From UBA2259 sp964543485 (GTDB lineage: Bacteria > Patescibacteriota > Dojkabacteria > SC72), in NCBI GenBank assembly GCA_964543485.1, contig CAZIYI010000001.1:1-64000 (forward strand): a stretch of 64,000 bases of DNA, written 5' to 3'. Positions 1-8,141 of the stretch are shown here, piece after piece. The first letter of the stretch is position 1. Every line of letters begins with the position of its first letter. The notes beneath the pieces are model-generated. The model did not search any database, was not told the DNA's origin, and worked only from the letters and a program-made list of their open reading frames with translations. The position numbers were made by a program, and so were the translations under genes.

Positions 1-2
1 TG

Positions 3-233
3 GTTAACCTGTTAAAAGATTTTAGATTAAATGTATTGAAATTAGATTCATGGGACAAAGCAATAGTTACAGCTGGGGGAGTAAATATTAAAGAGATTGA
101 TTCTACTACTATGAAATCTAAGATTGTTGAGAATCTCTACTTTGCTGGAGAGATGATTGATGTTTACGGTCCAACAGGTGGATATAACCTACAGATATGC
201 TGGAGTACTGGTATTTTAGCTGCGAGGTCATAA
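3..233 (+). CDS. YhiN/HI0933-family flavoprotein, C-terminal end (partial)
   Basis: Only the last 76 or so codons are in the window; the frame is open to the left edge, so the 5' part is missing. The visible part carries the C-terminal signature of the HI0933/YhiN (aminoacetone-oxidase-like) FAD proteins: a VTAGGV segment, then LYFAGE, then DVYGPTGGYN, then an STG segment. In this family these residues close the FAD site. The physiological substrate of the family is poorly known. The stop is 4 nt before the elp3 start, so the two genes are probably co-transcribed. A TTG at 36 could be read as a start but lies inside the conserved domain and is not the true start. Confidence 0.85.
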   Translation, partial: VNLLKDFRLNVLKLDSWDKAIVTAGGVNIKEIDSTTMKSKIVENLYFAGEMIDVYGPTGGYNLQICWSTGILAARS

Positions 234-237
234 AGAT

Positions 238-1833
238 ATGAATGATTTTAAAGAAATATTTCAAAAGATAGGGGAGATAAAGGTGTGGAGAGAAAATACT
301 CTTCAAACAATATTAAAGAAATATCCTAAAAATGGTAAAGGATTATACAGACATGATGAGTTGGTAAAAGAGTATAAAGAATTAGTTAAGAACAAAGCCC
401 TTTTACCTAACAAGATAATAGAGGAAAGAATTAGGATGAAACCTACTAGAACTCACTCTGGAGTAGCTACTGTAACAGTACTAATGAAGCCCTTTACATG
501 CCCAGGGAAGTGTATATTCTGTCCTAATGAACCCAATATGCCAAAATCATATATATCCTCAGAGCCAGGCGCTCAAAGAGCTTTGAAAAACAATTTTGAT
601 CCGTACTTACAAACATACAACAGAATTAAAGCATTACAAAATATTGGGCATAATACAGATAAAATTGAATTGATAATACTTGGTGGTACATGTTCTACAT
701 ATCCAGAGGAATATATCATCTGGTTTGTCAAAAGGTGTTTTGAGGCAATGAATAGCTTTGGCAATATTAAATATTCTAAAGATGATGGTATTGAGAATAT
801 ATCTTGGGAAGAACTGTATAAAGCACAAAAGATAAATGAGAATACCGTATGTAGAAATGTTGGCTTAGTATTAGAAACTAGACCTGATTACATTACAAAA
901 GAAGAAGTCACTAGATTAAGAAAGTTAGGAGCAACAAAAATACAGATTGGAATCCAAAGTTTAGATGATAATATTCTTAAACTTAATATGAGGGGTCACG
1001 GTATTAAGGAAAGTAAAAAAGCTTTTGAATTACTTCGGCTAGCTGGATTTAAAATACATGCCCACTGGATGCCTAATCTATACGGTTCAACTGTTAAAAA
1101 AGACATTAAAGATTTTAAGAAACTTTGGGATAAAGATTTTCAACCAGACGAATTAAAGATATACCCTACATCTATAATAAAAAATACCCTTTTAGAGAGA
1201 TATTTTAATGAAGGTAAATACACACCCTTTACTCATGAGCAGTTACTTGACCTATTTGTAAATATTCTTCCAAATACACCAAGATATGTTAGATTAACAA
1301 GAATTATAAGAGATATACCTTCAGATGAAATATTAGCGGGTAACAAGAGTAGTAACTTTAGACAGATAGCAGAGAAAGAGATATTAAGACAGAACAAAAA
1401 GATACAAGATATTAGAAGCAGAGAGATTAAGGGTGAGAAAGTTTTATGGAATGATTTAGAGTTAGAAATTATTAAATACAAGACTTCTGTATCTAAAGAA
1501 TATTTTATTTCATACAAAACAAAAGATACAAATAGGATATGTTCTTTTCTTAGACTATCTATTCCATTAAAAGAAACATATATAGAGGAGTTAAAAAATT
1601 CGGCAATAATTAGAGAGGTACATGTATATGGGAATGTTGTTAATATTGGCAAAGAAAGTGATGGAGAATCGCAACATCTAGGTTTAGGTAAAAAGATGAT
1701 AGATACTGCAGAGCAGTTATCTATGATGGAAGGGTTTAACAAAATCTCTGTTATATCTGCAATTGGTACAAAAGAGTATTACAAAAAAAGAGGATTTCTC
1801 GAAGAGAATCTGTATATGTTTAAGAGGTTATAA
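238..1833 (+). CDS. elp3: Elp3-like radical SAM / GNAT tRNA U34 modification enzyme
   Basis: A 531-aa protein with the two-domain Elp3 layout. The N-terminal radical-SAM half has a CX3CX2C cluster motif (Cys88, Cys92, Cys95), followed by YISSEPGAQRA and FDPYLQ segments typical of Elp3. The C-terminal fifth is a GNAT acetyltransferase fold with an acetyl-CoA loop (QHLGLGKKM) and a YYKKRGF end. Bacterial and archaeal single-subunit Elp3 proteins carry out the carboxymethylation of wobble uridine in tRNA (established for the family). ATG start 4 nt after the preceding stop, with no clear Shine-Dalgarno. No other Elongator subunits are present, as expected in bacteria. Convergent with the next gene. 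Confidence 0.9.
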   Translation: MNDFKEIFQKIGEIKVWRENTLQTILKKYPKNGKGLYRHDELVKEYKELVKNKALLPNKIIEERIRMKPTRTHSGVATVTVLMKPFTCPGKCIFCPNEPNMPKSYISSEPGAQRALKNNFDPYLQTYNRIKALQNIGHNTDKIELIILGGTCSTYPEEYIIWFVKRCFEAMNSFGNIKYSKDDGIENISWEELYKAQKINENTVCRNVGLVLETRPDYITKEEVTRLRKLGATKIQIGIQSLDDNILKLNMRGHGIKESKKAFELLRLAGFKIHAHWMPNLYGSTVKKDIKDFKKLWDKDFQPDELKIYPTSIIKNTLLERYFNEGKYTPFTHEQLLDLFVNILPNTPRYVRLTRIIRDIPSDEILAGNKSSNFRQIAEKEILRQNKKIQDIRSREIKGEKVLWNDLELEIIKYKTSVSKEYFISYKTKDTNRICSFLRLSIPLKETYIEELKNSAIIREVHVYGNVVNIGKESDGESQHLGLGKKMIDTAEQLSMMEGFNKISVISAIGTKEYYKKRGFLEENLYMFKRL

Positions 1834-1840
1834 TACTATT

Positions 1841-2731
1841 TTATTTTAGTGCATCTACCCCTGTTAAATCTATCTCTTTTTCATTACATTCATCTATCGC
1901 TTCAGAATATTGACACTCATTGAGAGTCAAAATACCATTTGTATAATCTACATCTAAGATATCGTAACTTATTTCAGTTTGATTGTCTGAACCTCTAATT
2001 GGAGTTACAATTTGTGTTACTTCACCACTTTCTAAATTTAAAACACTTATACCTGAAATAACTTCAGAATATTCACTCCCTATACTGCCACCACAATCCG
2101 TAAATATTAAATAATTCTCATCCCAAAGTATATATAAGTTCGAATATGTAGTACAGAAAGATTTCGACACATATCCCTGATTATCAATTAGATACGCCCC
2201 TTGCTCATTAGAGCTACCATAAGTCAGCAAGTAATATGACAAATCAGTATCAGCCAAATTATCAGAAACCTCTTCCAAACCTGTAAACTTGTGATAGAAA
2301 GAAATATTTTCAATAACAAATTCTTCTGATACCCGTGAATTATCAATAAATGCTACTTTTATATTTGCTACACAAGAATCAATATCATCACAAGTACCGT
2401 CCTCTGAATTAAAATCTCCCTCAACTTCATCTAAAATTTTCACAACAGCCAGCTCTTTAACAGGAAAATTCCCCTCTAAGAGAGATGTAATAGAGTCATC
2501 TGAATTTGATTCCTCGGTTAATAATTCCGAATCAGGAGCAAAATACTGTTTATATACATAGTATCCACCCATACCTAGTATTAAAACTAAAAGTATTCCT
2601 ACAATTACTGGAAATACCTTACTTTTTTCTGTTTTTGGTTTCTCTCCTAAATCCTCTGCAGATATATTTGGAGCATCTACCTGTTCAACAGAAGATATGA
2701 AATCAGATAACGGTCTTTGATTCTCAGCCAT
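1841..2731 (-). CDS. hypothetical single-pass membrane protein, large outside domain
   Basis: 296 aa. A polar N-terminal tail of about 38 residues precedes one hydrophobic segment (about 39-60, rich in V, I, L and G), then a roughly 230-residue acidic domain with several cysteines (a DGTCDDIDSC stretch and more near the C-terminus). This is the layout of a type-II membrane protein with an extracellular, possibly disulfide-bonded domain. I do not recognise the family. It stands alone, convergent with elp3 and divergent from the next gene; the shared upstream region 2732-2883 is AT-rich with TATA-like boxes but has no clear operator. Confidence 0.7.
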   Translation of the reverse strand: MAENQRPLSDFISSVEQVDAPNISAEDLGEKPKTEKSKVFPVIVGILLVLILGMGGYYVYKQYFAPDSELLTEESNSDDSITSLLEGNFPVKELAVVKILDEVEGDFNSEDGTCDDIDSCVANIKVAFIDNSRVSEEFVIENISFYHKFTGLEEVSDNLADTDLSYYLLTYGSSNEQGAYLIDNQGYVSKSFCTTYSNLYILWDENYLIFTDCGGSIGSEYSEVISGISVLNLESGEVTQIVTPIRGSDNQTEISYDILDVDYTNGILTLNECQYSEAIDECNEKEIDLTGVDALK

Positions 2732-2883
2732 TATATTTAAAATGATAACTTAACATACTTGATATATTAAATATACATTACATCTCTAATAAATAATTGT
2801 AAAGGATTGAGGGTTGATGTACATAAAGAAATCACATACATTGTACTGTATAATTTTAAAATAACTTTAACAAAATATAATAA

Positions 2884-3336
2884 ATGGATCTTTTCAAAGG
2901 TAGTAAATTAAACATAAGCCCATTCCAACCACAAACGCTTCATCCAGATGATTTTCATAAATTCCCACAACCAGTTCCTAATAGTGTGATATTTGCTTCT
3001 GAATCAGAAACTAAGGCAAAAATCTTTGCAACCTTCTCTGGAATTATCTCCTTTGGAACATCCTCTACTTCCCAAAAACCTGGTATAACAGTAACTCTAG
3101 AAGATGAAATAGTACCAGAAACATTAAAAGAAAAAGTATATCTATATAAATTTGATTCAGAAAATGAAGGATGGAAATATCTTCCAGAAACAAAAGAATG
3201 GTACAACACACAGGAACAAATACCCATAGAGATGAAAGAATATACCAGAGAAGATTTATACAAAGAGTTAAGGGAAAACAAAGAGATAACGTTTAAAGAG
3301 GAATTTGAAGAAAAAGAAAGATTCCCTATTAGTTAA
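2884..3336 (+). CDS. hypothetical protein, 150 aa
   Basis: Soluble 150-aa protein; family not recognised. The N-terminal third is Pro/Phe-rich, the middle Ser/Thr-rich, and the last 60 residues are strongly charged (Glu/Lys) and probably helical. No signal peptide or membrane segment. A TATAAT box lies about 30 nt upstream. It ends 5 nt before the 3' end of the tRNA-Lys gene on the opposite strand. Codon choice (AAA, GAA, ATA-rich) matches neighbours, which supports a real gene; function unknown. Confidence 0.6.
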   Translation: MDLFKGSKLNISPFQPQTLHPDDFHKFPQPVPNSVIFASESETKAKIFATFSGIISFGTSSTSQKPGITVTLEDEIVPETLKEKVYLYKFDSENEGWKYLPETKEWYNTQEQIPIEMKEYTREDLYKELRENKEITFKEEFEEKERFPIS

Positions 3337-3341
3337 CAATA

Positions 3342-3414
3342 TGGGTGTACAGGGGCTCGAACCCTGAACCTAACGATTAAGAGTCGTTTGCTCTACCAAT
3401 TGAGCTATACACCC
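3342..3414 (-). tRNA. tRNA-Lys (anticodon CUU)
   Basis: The minus strand folds as a full 73-nt cloverleaf: acceptor GGGTGTA/TACACCC with discriminator A, D-stem GCTC/GAGC with GG in the loop, anticodon stem AACGA/TCGTT with loop CTCTTAA (anticodon CUU, Lys), and T-arm CAGGG-TTCGAGC-CCCTG. The 3' CCA is not encoded, so it must be added after transcription. A good promoter lies just upstream. Confidence 0.97.
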
Positions 3415-3437
3415 ATATATATATGTATAAACAAAGA

Positions 3438-3466
3438 ATAATACCAGTAGAATACATATTTTTCAA
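3438..3466 (-). promoter_or_regulatory. sigma70-type promoter of tRNA-Lys
   Basis: On the minus strand TTGAAA (3461-3466) is followed after exactly 17 nt by TATTAT (3438-3443). The predicted start is about 15-20 nt before the tRNA 5' end. It sits directly after the stop codon of the minus-strand surface-protein gene, so the tRNA need not rely on read-through from that operon. Confidence 0.7.
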
Positions 3467-3469
3467 TAT

Positions 3470-5539
3470 TTACCCCTTCTCTATCTCTGAAATAACAATA
3501 TCTTTTACAATCCACTCCTGTTTCTTTTCAATCAATATCTCACTATCCCCCTCTATACTCTCCACCTTATACCCTGTATCCAAAACCTCTAACCTATACC
3601 TTCCCTCTCTAACTAACATCCTGTATCTACCTCTTGAATCGGTTACCCTCTTATTCACTAATCTTTCAAACTCCATTTCTCTTAATCCAACAATGATCCC
3701 TTCTATTGGATTTTTGTCTAAGTCAGTTACAATTCCGTATCTATCTCTTTTAAGAAATATCCCTCTCATCATTAAGAAGAAAGAAGGTATGTAAAGTATC
3801 AATATTAGGAATGTTAACCAGTATGGATTTTTAGAAAACAGATATACCGCTAATGTAAAACCAACCACAAATATCAATACATGCAAAATATTTATTAAGA
3901 TTTTAACCCTACCCCATACAATCTCTCTGAAAATCTTAAACCTTGAAGCTTCCTTTGGATCAAGAGGAATTGCAATATTAAGTTCTCTATCACCCCTATT
4001 CAGAAAATACTCACCATGATATACATTGATTAAAGGGTAATCCTCTTTGCCAAAGACAATATTCGACGGGAATGAGTAATCTTGAGCCCTAACCTCTATT
4101 CTGTATTTCCCATCCTCCAACCGAGCGACAAAATATCCATTAGAATCGGTTACATCAGACCAAACAATCTTTCCACTCTCATCATATATCCTAACAATTG
4201 CCTGGGGTACGGGCTCTTTAGTTAGCGCATTATATACATATCCCAAAGGTCTTGCCCCTGCTCTAAATCCTAACCAAGAGAGAAGGTTGATGATGAATTG
4301 GAGTATGAAGTAAGGGAGATTCAGAAGGGTTCCAATTGTAATAAAGAAGCCAGTAGTAATAGTAACTAAACTTGTAGTAGCTGTAATCCTTTCTAAATCT
4401 ACTATCTCCAATTGACCAACTGTTTCATCTAAACGGTTCCCAATATCCTCTACCACCTTTTCAACCTGATCAATAATGGATGGTTTTGTTGGAACTATTT
4501 CTCCCTTAGGAATAGTTAACTGGATATTACACTCCCTTGTTATATTTCCTGCCGAATCTCTTGCCTCAACACAAAATTCATAACTCTCTCTCAAATATGC
4601 ACCCGATACTCTCTCTAAATCTCCTAACTTTATTTTAACAACAAGGTTATCACCCTCCATATTGTAATCAGAACTACACTGATATGTTTCATCCTTAGAA
4701 TTTACACACAAAAAAGTTACCTGATCTAATTCTAGGTTATCTGTAACTTTAAATATCATCTCTACAACGTAATTAGAATCCCAATCAACAGTATCATTCT
4801 CTCCAACACTCCCAATATCTACAATCTCTATAACTGGTGGCTGAGCATCTTGCACACTAAATACACTGTTTGACCAAGCACTTTGACCTCCATAGATATT
4901 CTTTGCCTTAACTCTATAAAAGTACATTTTTTCATTTTCTAAATTTGTAAATTGATTTGATGTATTTGATATCCAACCAGAGTTTGCTGTAATACTTGAG
5001 AAATTTGGATCCTCACTTACCTCTACGTAGTATTGATAACCAGAGCCCAAATTGTTCCAAAGTACTGTATTTGTAGTACCCTTTGTATAGTAGGGTTCTG
5101 GTAAAAATACCGGAACTGCAACAGGAACTACATACAGTGTTTTACAATTTTGAATAGTAATGTCATAGCCAAGTGTTGTATCTTTTGCACAGACAAGATA
5201 TGTTCCAGGTGTTGTAGCATATACACTACCAGTTGATATACCATTAGAATCAGTAACTGTGCTCGGTTGTGTAATATTTAGATTGGGATTTACGACAACT
5301 ACCGTTCTACCAGATATTCCAGTACCCGAAGGGGAGAGTATTTTAATAGTTACAATACTGGGCTGATATACCTCAACTGTTATAGGAGTTAAATTAACTA
5401 CAGAATATATATCTACGGTAATTTGTCCTGTGACAGTAACCATCTCTGAATCTGCAGGATACATCTGCTGAGAGTTTGCAGAGTTTACAAAGAGAAAAAC
5501 AACAAACAGTATTGTAATTATGGCAGTTTTAAACCTCAT
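3470..5539 (-). CDS. multi-domain surface protein with Ig/Fn3-like and carboxypeptidase-regulatory-like domains
   Basis: 689 aa with a signal peptide (about 1-23). Next come an Ig-like/invasin-type domain (about 35-130; GISGRTV and TDSNGIST segments), an Fn3-like domain (about 140-230; YRVKAKNIYG) and a further beta domain ending near 345. A hydrophobic segment at about 390-420 is followed by a CarboxypepD_reg-like beta domain (starting at GYVYNALTKEPV), then two close TM segments (about 550-600) and a second, similar domain near the C-terminus (VTDSRGRYR). It may be a membrane-anchored adhesion or scaffold protein; no catalytic site is seen. Its start is 2 nt from the recO stop, so it probably belongs to the GT4-recO operon. 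Confidence 0.75.
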   Translation of the reverse strand: MRFKTAIITILFVVFLFVNSANSQQMYPADSEMVTVTGQITVDIYSVVNLTPITVEVYQPSIVTIKILSPSGTGISGRTVVVVNPNLNITQPSTVTDSNGISTGSVYATTPGTYLVCAKDTTLGYDITIQNCKTLYVVPVAVPVFLPEPYYTKGTTNTVLWNNLGSGYQYYVEVSEDPNFSSITANSGWISNTSNQFTNLENEKMYFYRVKAKNIYGGQSAWSNSVFSVQDAQPPVIEIVDIGSVGENDTVDWDSNYVVEMIFKVTDNLELDQVTFLCVNSKDETYQCSSDYNMEGDNLVVKIKLGDLERVSGAYLRESYEFCVEARDSAGNITRECNIQLTIPKGEIVPTKPSIIDQVEKVVEDIGNRLDETVGQLEIVDLERITATTSLVTITTGFFITIGTLLNLPYFILQFIINLLSWLGFRAGARPLGYVYNALTKEPVPQAIVRIYDESGKIVWSDVTDSNGYFVARLEDGKYRIEVRAQDYSFPSNIVFGKEDYPLINVYHGEYFLNRGDRELNIAIPLDPKEASRFKIFREIVWGRVKILINILHVLIFVVGFTLAVYLFSKNPYWLTFLILILYIPSFFLMMRGIFLKRDRYGIVTDLDKNPIEGIIVGLREMEFERLVNKRVTDSRGRYRMLVREGRYRLEVLDTGYKVESIEGDSEILIEKKQEWIVKDIVISEIEKG

Positions 5540-5541
5540 TT

Positions 5542-6159
5542 TTAAATTTCTTCTATTACTTTTTTAATATATCTATCTAAACCATGAGTAAATTCTTTCT
5601 CAATATACGGATTGCTTCCTAATCTAACAGCTTTCCTCTTTTTACTGTAACAGTTTTTACACAGAAGAGCAAAAGAATCCAAATCAATATATTCTAAGTC
5701 TTTTTTACTACCACATACATCACAAGAAGAGAAATCTCCAAGATATCCCATCTCTTTAAGAAATATTACTCTAAACCTATTTATGCTCTCAATATCAAAA
5801 TTCTTTCTACATACACTCTCTAGCATATTAAAAACTTTCTCATTAGGATCACCTTCTTGAAGTATTTTATTTAGTATATCTAAGACCCTCTTAATATCAG
5901 TAATTCTATTTTTTAGTACATCAGTATCAGCCGAGTATGTAAGTTGTGACTCTGTAAGTAATGGTAATCCCTTCCCTTCGTAGAACGATATATCACAAAT
6001 ATTTAAGGTTTGCATATTACCCCTATTCTTGCTATTTATCTTTCTTAAACTTCTTGCAAAAAGAGTAAACTTCCCTGTATGTTTACCAAATACGGTTAGT
6101 ATCTTATCAGCTTCTGAGTAGTTGATAGATTTTAAAACGATAACATTATCCCTAGCCAT
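5542..6159 (-). CDS. recO: DNA repair protein RecO
   Basis: 205 aa. The N-terminal OB-fold region has the family's typical opening (IVLKSINYSEADKILTVF, then KFTLFARSLRK). A helical centre follows, and then a zinc-finger-like CDVC...CKNC pair near 146-170. RecO loads RecA on SSB-coated DNA together with RecR (known for the family). It is shorter than the roughly 240-250 aa of well-studied homologues, as often in reduced genomes. The start overlaps the stop of the upstream GT4 gene by one base, indicating translational coupling. Confidence 0.88.
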   Translation of the reverse strand: MARDNVIVLKSINYSEADKILTVFGKHTGKFTLFARSLRKINSKNRGNMQTLNICDISFYEGKGLPLLTESQLTYSADTDVLKNRITDIKRVLDILNKILQEGDPNEKVFNMLESVCRKNFDIESINRFRVIFLKEMGYLGDFSSCDVCGSKKDLEYIDLDSFALLCKNCYSKKRKAVRLGSNPYIEKEFTHGLDRYIKKVIEEI

Positions 6160-7340
6160 TAATCTTTTTTCCCTTGTAATATATCTTCAACATACCTTCT
6201 AGTTTTGTATTGGAAAATCTCTACTGCAAAATTAGCCGCCTGTTTTCTACATCCATCTGGTTGAAAATTTTTCTCATTAAATGTCTTTAATATCTTTGAC
6301 AACTCTTTGTAATCATACTTGTCAAAAAATACTCCAGTTTTGGGATTACCATCTGAAACTGTTTCAAGAACCCCTCCATCTCTGTAGGCGATGACAGCAG
6401 TACCAGCAGCGTTGGCTTCAACAGGAACTATTCCAAAATCTTCTCCTTTTACTGGAAATACTAATGCTTTGGCCCTACCCAGTAATCCTGGTTTCTCTTC
6501 ATCAGAGTAATATCCCAAAAATTTTACATAACCCTTTGCATTTAATGTTCTAACTAACTCTTTCATTCTATCTAAATCCCCACCAATACCTGCAATTTTA
6601 AGAGGTACTTTTGCCTCACAAGCTGCTCTAACCGCTAGTTCTACCCCTTTATATGTTTCTACTCTACCTAAGTATAGATACCAGTTCTCCTTTTTAAACT
6701 TTTTAGTCTCACTACCTATCTCTTTGACTTCAACGGGTGGATATATTACATCTGCATCTATATCGTAATACTTTTTTATTCTTTCCTTAACTACGTTGGA
6801 TATGGCAATCATTGCATCAACCTTTCTTGCGGCGTTTCTATCCCATTTCTTCCATATATCTTCAAGAAATGTACCTATAAAAAAGGCATAGAATTTAAAG
6901 AGTGCTCTGTTTATTCCCTTTAACTGTTGATGATCTTTTAAGCTTCTACCTCTTTTCTCCCAAAAGAACTTAGGTGGAGACATACAGATGTTTACATGAG
7001 GTATATTACCTCTAACAAATTTCGCGAAACTAATAGATATGGAGACTATACCGTCATACCCTTTAAATCTAAAAGATCTGTAAGCTAGTGGTAAGAAAAG
7101 ATTGTAAAAATGTTTTAATTGAAATTTCCATGGTAAATACTGCATAAAGGATGTTTTAATATCAATATCTGGAAACTCCTTTTTAACGAAATCTCTATCA
7201 CAGTAAGCAGTAAAAAGTGTCTTCTTATTAAATGTTTTAAGTAAAAAACCTAAATGATTTTCAGCACCACCTTTTTTGTACAAAGGATCAGAGACAACTG
7301 CGATGTTATACACCCCTTTCTCTTGCATCTTCTTATCCAA
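6159..7340 (-). CDS. glycosyltransferase family 4 (GT-B)
   Basis: 393 aa. The N-terminal Rossmann half has a glycine-rich KKGGAENH segment in the acceptor-binding region. The C-terminal half has YLGRVETYKGVEL, a KIAGIGGD loop and the EX7E-type nucleotide-sugar site (EDFGIVPVEAN), then GTAVIAYRDGG. This is a retaining GT4 enzyme; donor and acceptor cannot be told. It lies outside the main glycan locus. A second in-frame ATG lies four codons downstream of the chosen start. Coupled to recO. Confidence 0.88.
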   Translation of the reverse strand: MDKKMQEKGVYNIAVVSDPLYKKGGAENHLGFLLKTFNKKTLFTAYCDRDFVKKEFPDIDIKTSFMQYLPWKFQLKHFYNLFLPLAYRSFRFKGYDGIVSISISFAKFVRGNIPHVNICMSPPKFFWEKRGRSLKDHQQLKGINRALFKFYAFFIGTFLEDIWKKWDRNAARKVDAMIAISNVVKERIKKYYDIDADVIYPPVEVKEIGSETKKFKKENWYLYLGRVETYKGVELAVRAACEAKVPLKIAGIGGDLDRMKELVRTLNAKGYVKFLGYYSDEEKPGLLGRAKALVFPVKGEDFGIVPVEANAAGTAVIAYRDGGVLETVSDGNPKTGVFFDKYDYKELSKILKTFNEKNFQPDGCRKQAANFAVEIFQYKTRRYVEDILQGKKD

Positions 7341-7359
7341 GAATATTATATATATGCTA

Positions 7360-7388
7360 ATTATATCTCTTATTTATCTACACAGTAA
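7360..7388 (-). promoter_or_regulatory. possible promoter of GT4-recO operon
   Basis: On the minus strand a perfect TATAAT (7360-7365) has TTACTG 17 nt upstream (7383-7388). It would start transcription roughly 15 nt before the GT4 start codon. The -35 match is weak, so the promoter is plausible rather than proven. Confidence 0.4.
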
Positions 7389-7412
7389 GTACTTTGAAAA
7401 ACTTTAACGATA

Positions 7413-7904
7413 TTAAAGTTCAGGAAGACCCTCATCTCCAAAATCATCCATAGAGAAATCATCATCCTCTTTATCTAACTCCGCAACAATATCATCTAAA
7501 TCAGATAGGTCATCATCATGTTGTGTAATTTTTGTATCCGAATCTGAATCGTCTGGAAAAATTTCATCTAAAGAATCGACATCTTCAACTTCTGTATCAG
7601 TTACAAAGTGTTCATCTTCCCCTAATACAATTACATTGGATTCCTCTTCTTGATCAACATCTATATTGTTATTCTTACTTTCAGAACTACTTCCATTTGC
7701 TAATCTCTCTTCTACTTTTTTTATAAATTCTTCTGCATCATCTCCAAATTTCTCGACTACATCAATTACTCTCATTGGTTTACCACAATCAGGACAGAAT
7801 TGGATATGCTCTATTTCTTCACCACAGTTTTCGCATGAGAAGAATACTACATGTACACTATTTCTCTGAGGAACTATTTTTTTTGTCTCTTGTTTTTTGG
7901 TCAT
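7413..7904 (-). CDS. zinc-ribbon protein with long acidic tail
   Basis: 163 aa. The first 45 residues contain a CX2C...CX2C zinc ribbon (FSCENCGEEI and FCPDCGKPM). A short helical Lys/Glu stretch follows (about 50-70), then a tail of some 90 residues dominated by Asp and Glu, with no hydrophobic segment. Family not recognised. The acidic tail resembles disordered tails that bind basic partners such as DNA-binding or ribosomal proteins, but that is inference. The GT4 gene lies 72 nt downstream, with a possible internal promoter between them. Confidence 0.65.
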   Translation of the reverse strand: MTKKQETKKIVPQRNSVHVVFFSCENCGEEIEHIQFCPDCGKPMRVIDVVEKFGDDAEEFIKKVEERLANGSSSESKNNNIDVDQEEESNVIVLGEDEHFVTDTEVEDVDSLDEIFPDDSDSDTKITQHDDDLSDLDDIVAELDKEDDDFSMDDFGDEGLPEL

Positions 7905-8047
7905 GGTAATTGTTAATTACAGTATTCTAGAATATTACAATTTAGCAACATAGGTCAATGAACCTATAATATATCCTATATTAAGATGGAAGAAATACCA
8001 TTTGTACATAAAGATATACTCTTAATTAATATATGATATATTTAGGT

Positions 8048-8140
8048 ATGATAAAGAAAGTAATAAGATTTCTAAACTCTTTAATTCATAAAGGGGGAAA
8101 GCCAGAAAAAGAGAGTGGGAGTAAGGGCAGTTCTTGGTAA
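8048..8140 (+). CDS. possible 30-aa cationic peptide
   Basis: An ATG-initiated reading frame of 30 codons. Its first half is an amphipathic, Lys/Arg- and Ile/Leu-rich segment (MIKKVIRFLNSLIHKG) and its second half is a Gly/Ser/Lys-rich tail. It ends two bases before the convergent secA stop and fills the gap between secA and the zinc-ribbon gene. There is no clear Shine-Dalgarno. Short frames like this arise by chance in AT-rich DNA, so this is a weak call. Confidence 0.25.
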   Translation: MIKKVIRFLNSLIHKGGKPEKESGSKGSSW

Positions 8141-8141
8141 A

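Noticed and set aside
1233..1742. 169-aa antisense frame within elp3
   Set aside because: Shadow of the elp3 coding frame; the plus-strand protein is fully conserved through this region.
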